Shown here: positions 63,862-64,000 of the stretch, piece after piece
Position numbering within the stretch: position 1 is the first letter of the stretch
How the letters are laid out: every line of letters begins with the position of its first letter
Source: Lumbricus terrestris
Lineage: Eukaryota > Annelida > Clitellata > Crassiclitellata > Lumbricidae
DNA: 64,000 nucleotides
Direction: 5' to 3'
Assembly: GCA_949752735.1 (NCBI GenBank)
Contig: OX457047.1
Span: 2,704,782-2,768,781, forward strand
Program-made: the position numbers and the translations under genes
Notes under the pieces: generated by a model
Database searches by the model: none
What the model was told of the DNA's origin: nothing
The model's input: only the letters and a program-made list of their open reading frames with translations

Positions 63862-64000
63862 AAGGCCGTAGCCAGGATTTGATTTCGGGGGGTGTTTCTT
63901 CAGTTTCCCGTCCAAAAAACTGATGACCTTTTTTAGTCAACCGACCGAAGTCTTCAAAAAATGTCCCCAATTCCTTCTATTTTTTCAAATTTTTAATTTT
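63862..64000. mobile_element. Left end of a further MITE, cut by window edge
   Basis: AGGCCGTAGCCAGGATTTG followed by CTGATGACCTTTTTTAGTC, the same internal words as 16879-17228 and 32360-32682. Confidence 0.4.

Overview
This is metazoan (non-vertebrate-looking, probably marine invertebrate) nuclear DNA. Support: short coding exons with GT-AG introns, tRNA-derived SINEs, very long trinucleotide and tetranucleotide microsatellites, telomere-like TTAGGG-type repeats, and many small terminal-inverted-repeat DNA transposons. Species cannot be read from the sequence; an echinoderm or hemichordate-like deuterostome is my guess, held weakly. The palindromic word AGGCCT (usually TAGGCCTA) is strongly over-represented outside the mobile elements.

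The only well supported host gene family is a minus-strand cluster of SLC5-type sodium/solute symporters, closest to the SLC5A8/A12/A5/A6 (monocarboxylate, iodide, vitamin) branch. Read 5' to 3' on the minus strand it consists of: SLC5-C (62100 to 54553, exons 8-15, its 5' half lies beyond the right edge); a dead copy of exon 15 (about 49.6 kb); SLC5-B (39878 to 33650, a partial duplicate holding only exons 1-4, with exon 1 split by a transposon); and SLC5-A (29065 to 13615), an apparently intact gene of at least 15 coding exons, 1791 coding nt, with all intron phases consistent. SLC5-A and SLC5-C share exon lengths almost exactly. A separate first coding exon at 6893-6979 (minus) resembles the N-terminus of amphiphysin/BIN1.

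Between SLC5-B and SLC5-C lies a young Ty3/Gypsy-type LTR retrotransposon (43730-49004): two 1.1 kb LTRs differing at only about 5 sites plus one indel, a TTCC target duplication, a tRNA-Leu-like primer site, a polypurine tract and one 843-codon open frame. The frame encodes Gag, zinc knuckle and protease, then only stubs of reverse transcriptase and integrase joined in frame, so it is non-autonomous. Each LTR carries an unusual alternating tandem array of E2F-like (TTTTGGCGCGAA) and NRF1-like (TGCGCATGCGC) motifs ahead of a TATA box.

The rest is mostly mobile-element sediment. At least a dozen hAT-like MITEs with 7-9 bp target duplications can be delimited, including one that splits an SLC5 exon, one built around telomere-like repeats, a pair with overlapping target duplications, and nested insertions. 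There is also a piggyBac-like TTAA element, eight or more copies of a tRNA-derived SINE, LINE tails, minisatellites with 20, 21, 27, 39 and 86 bp periods, and a 67 bp perfect palindrome.
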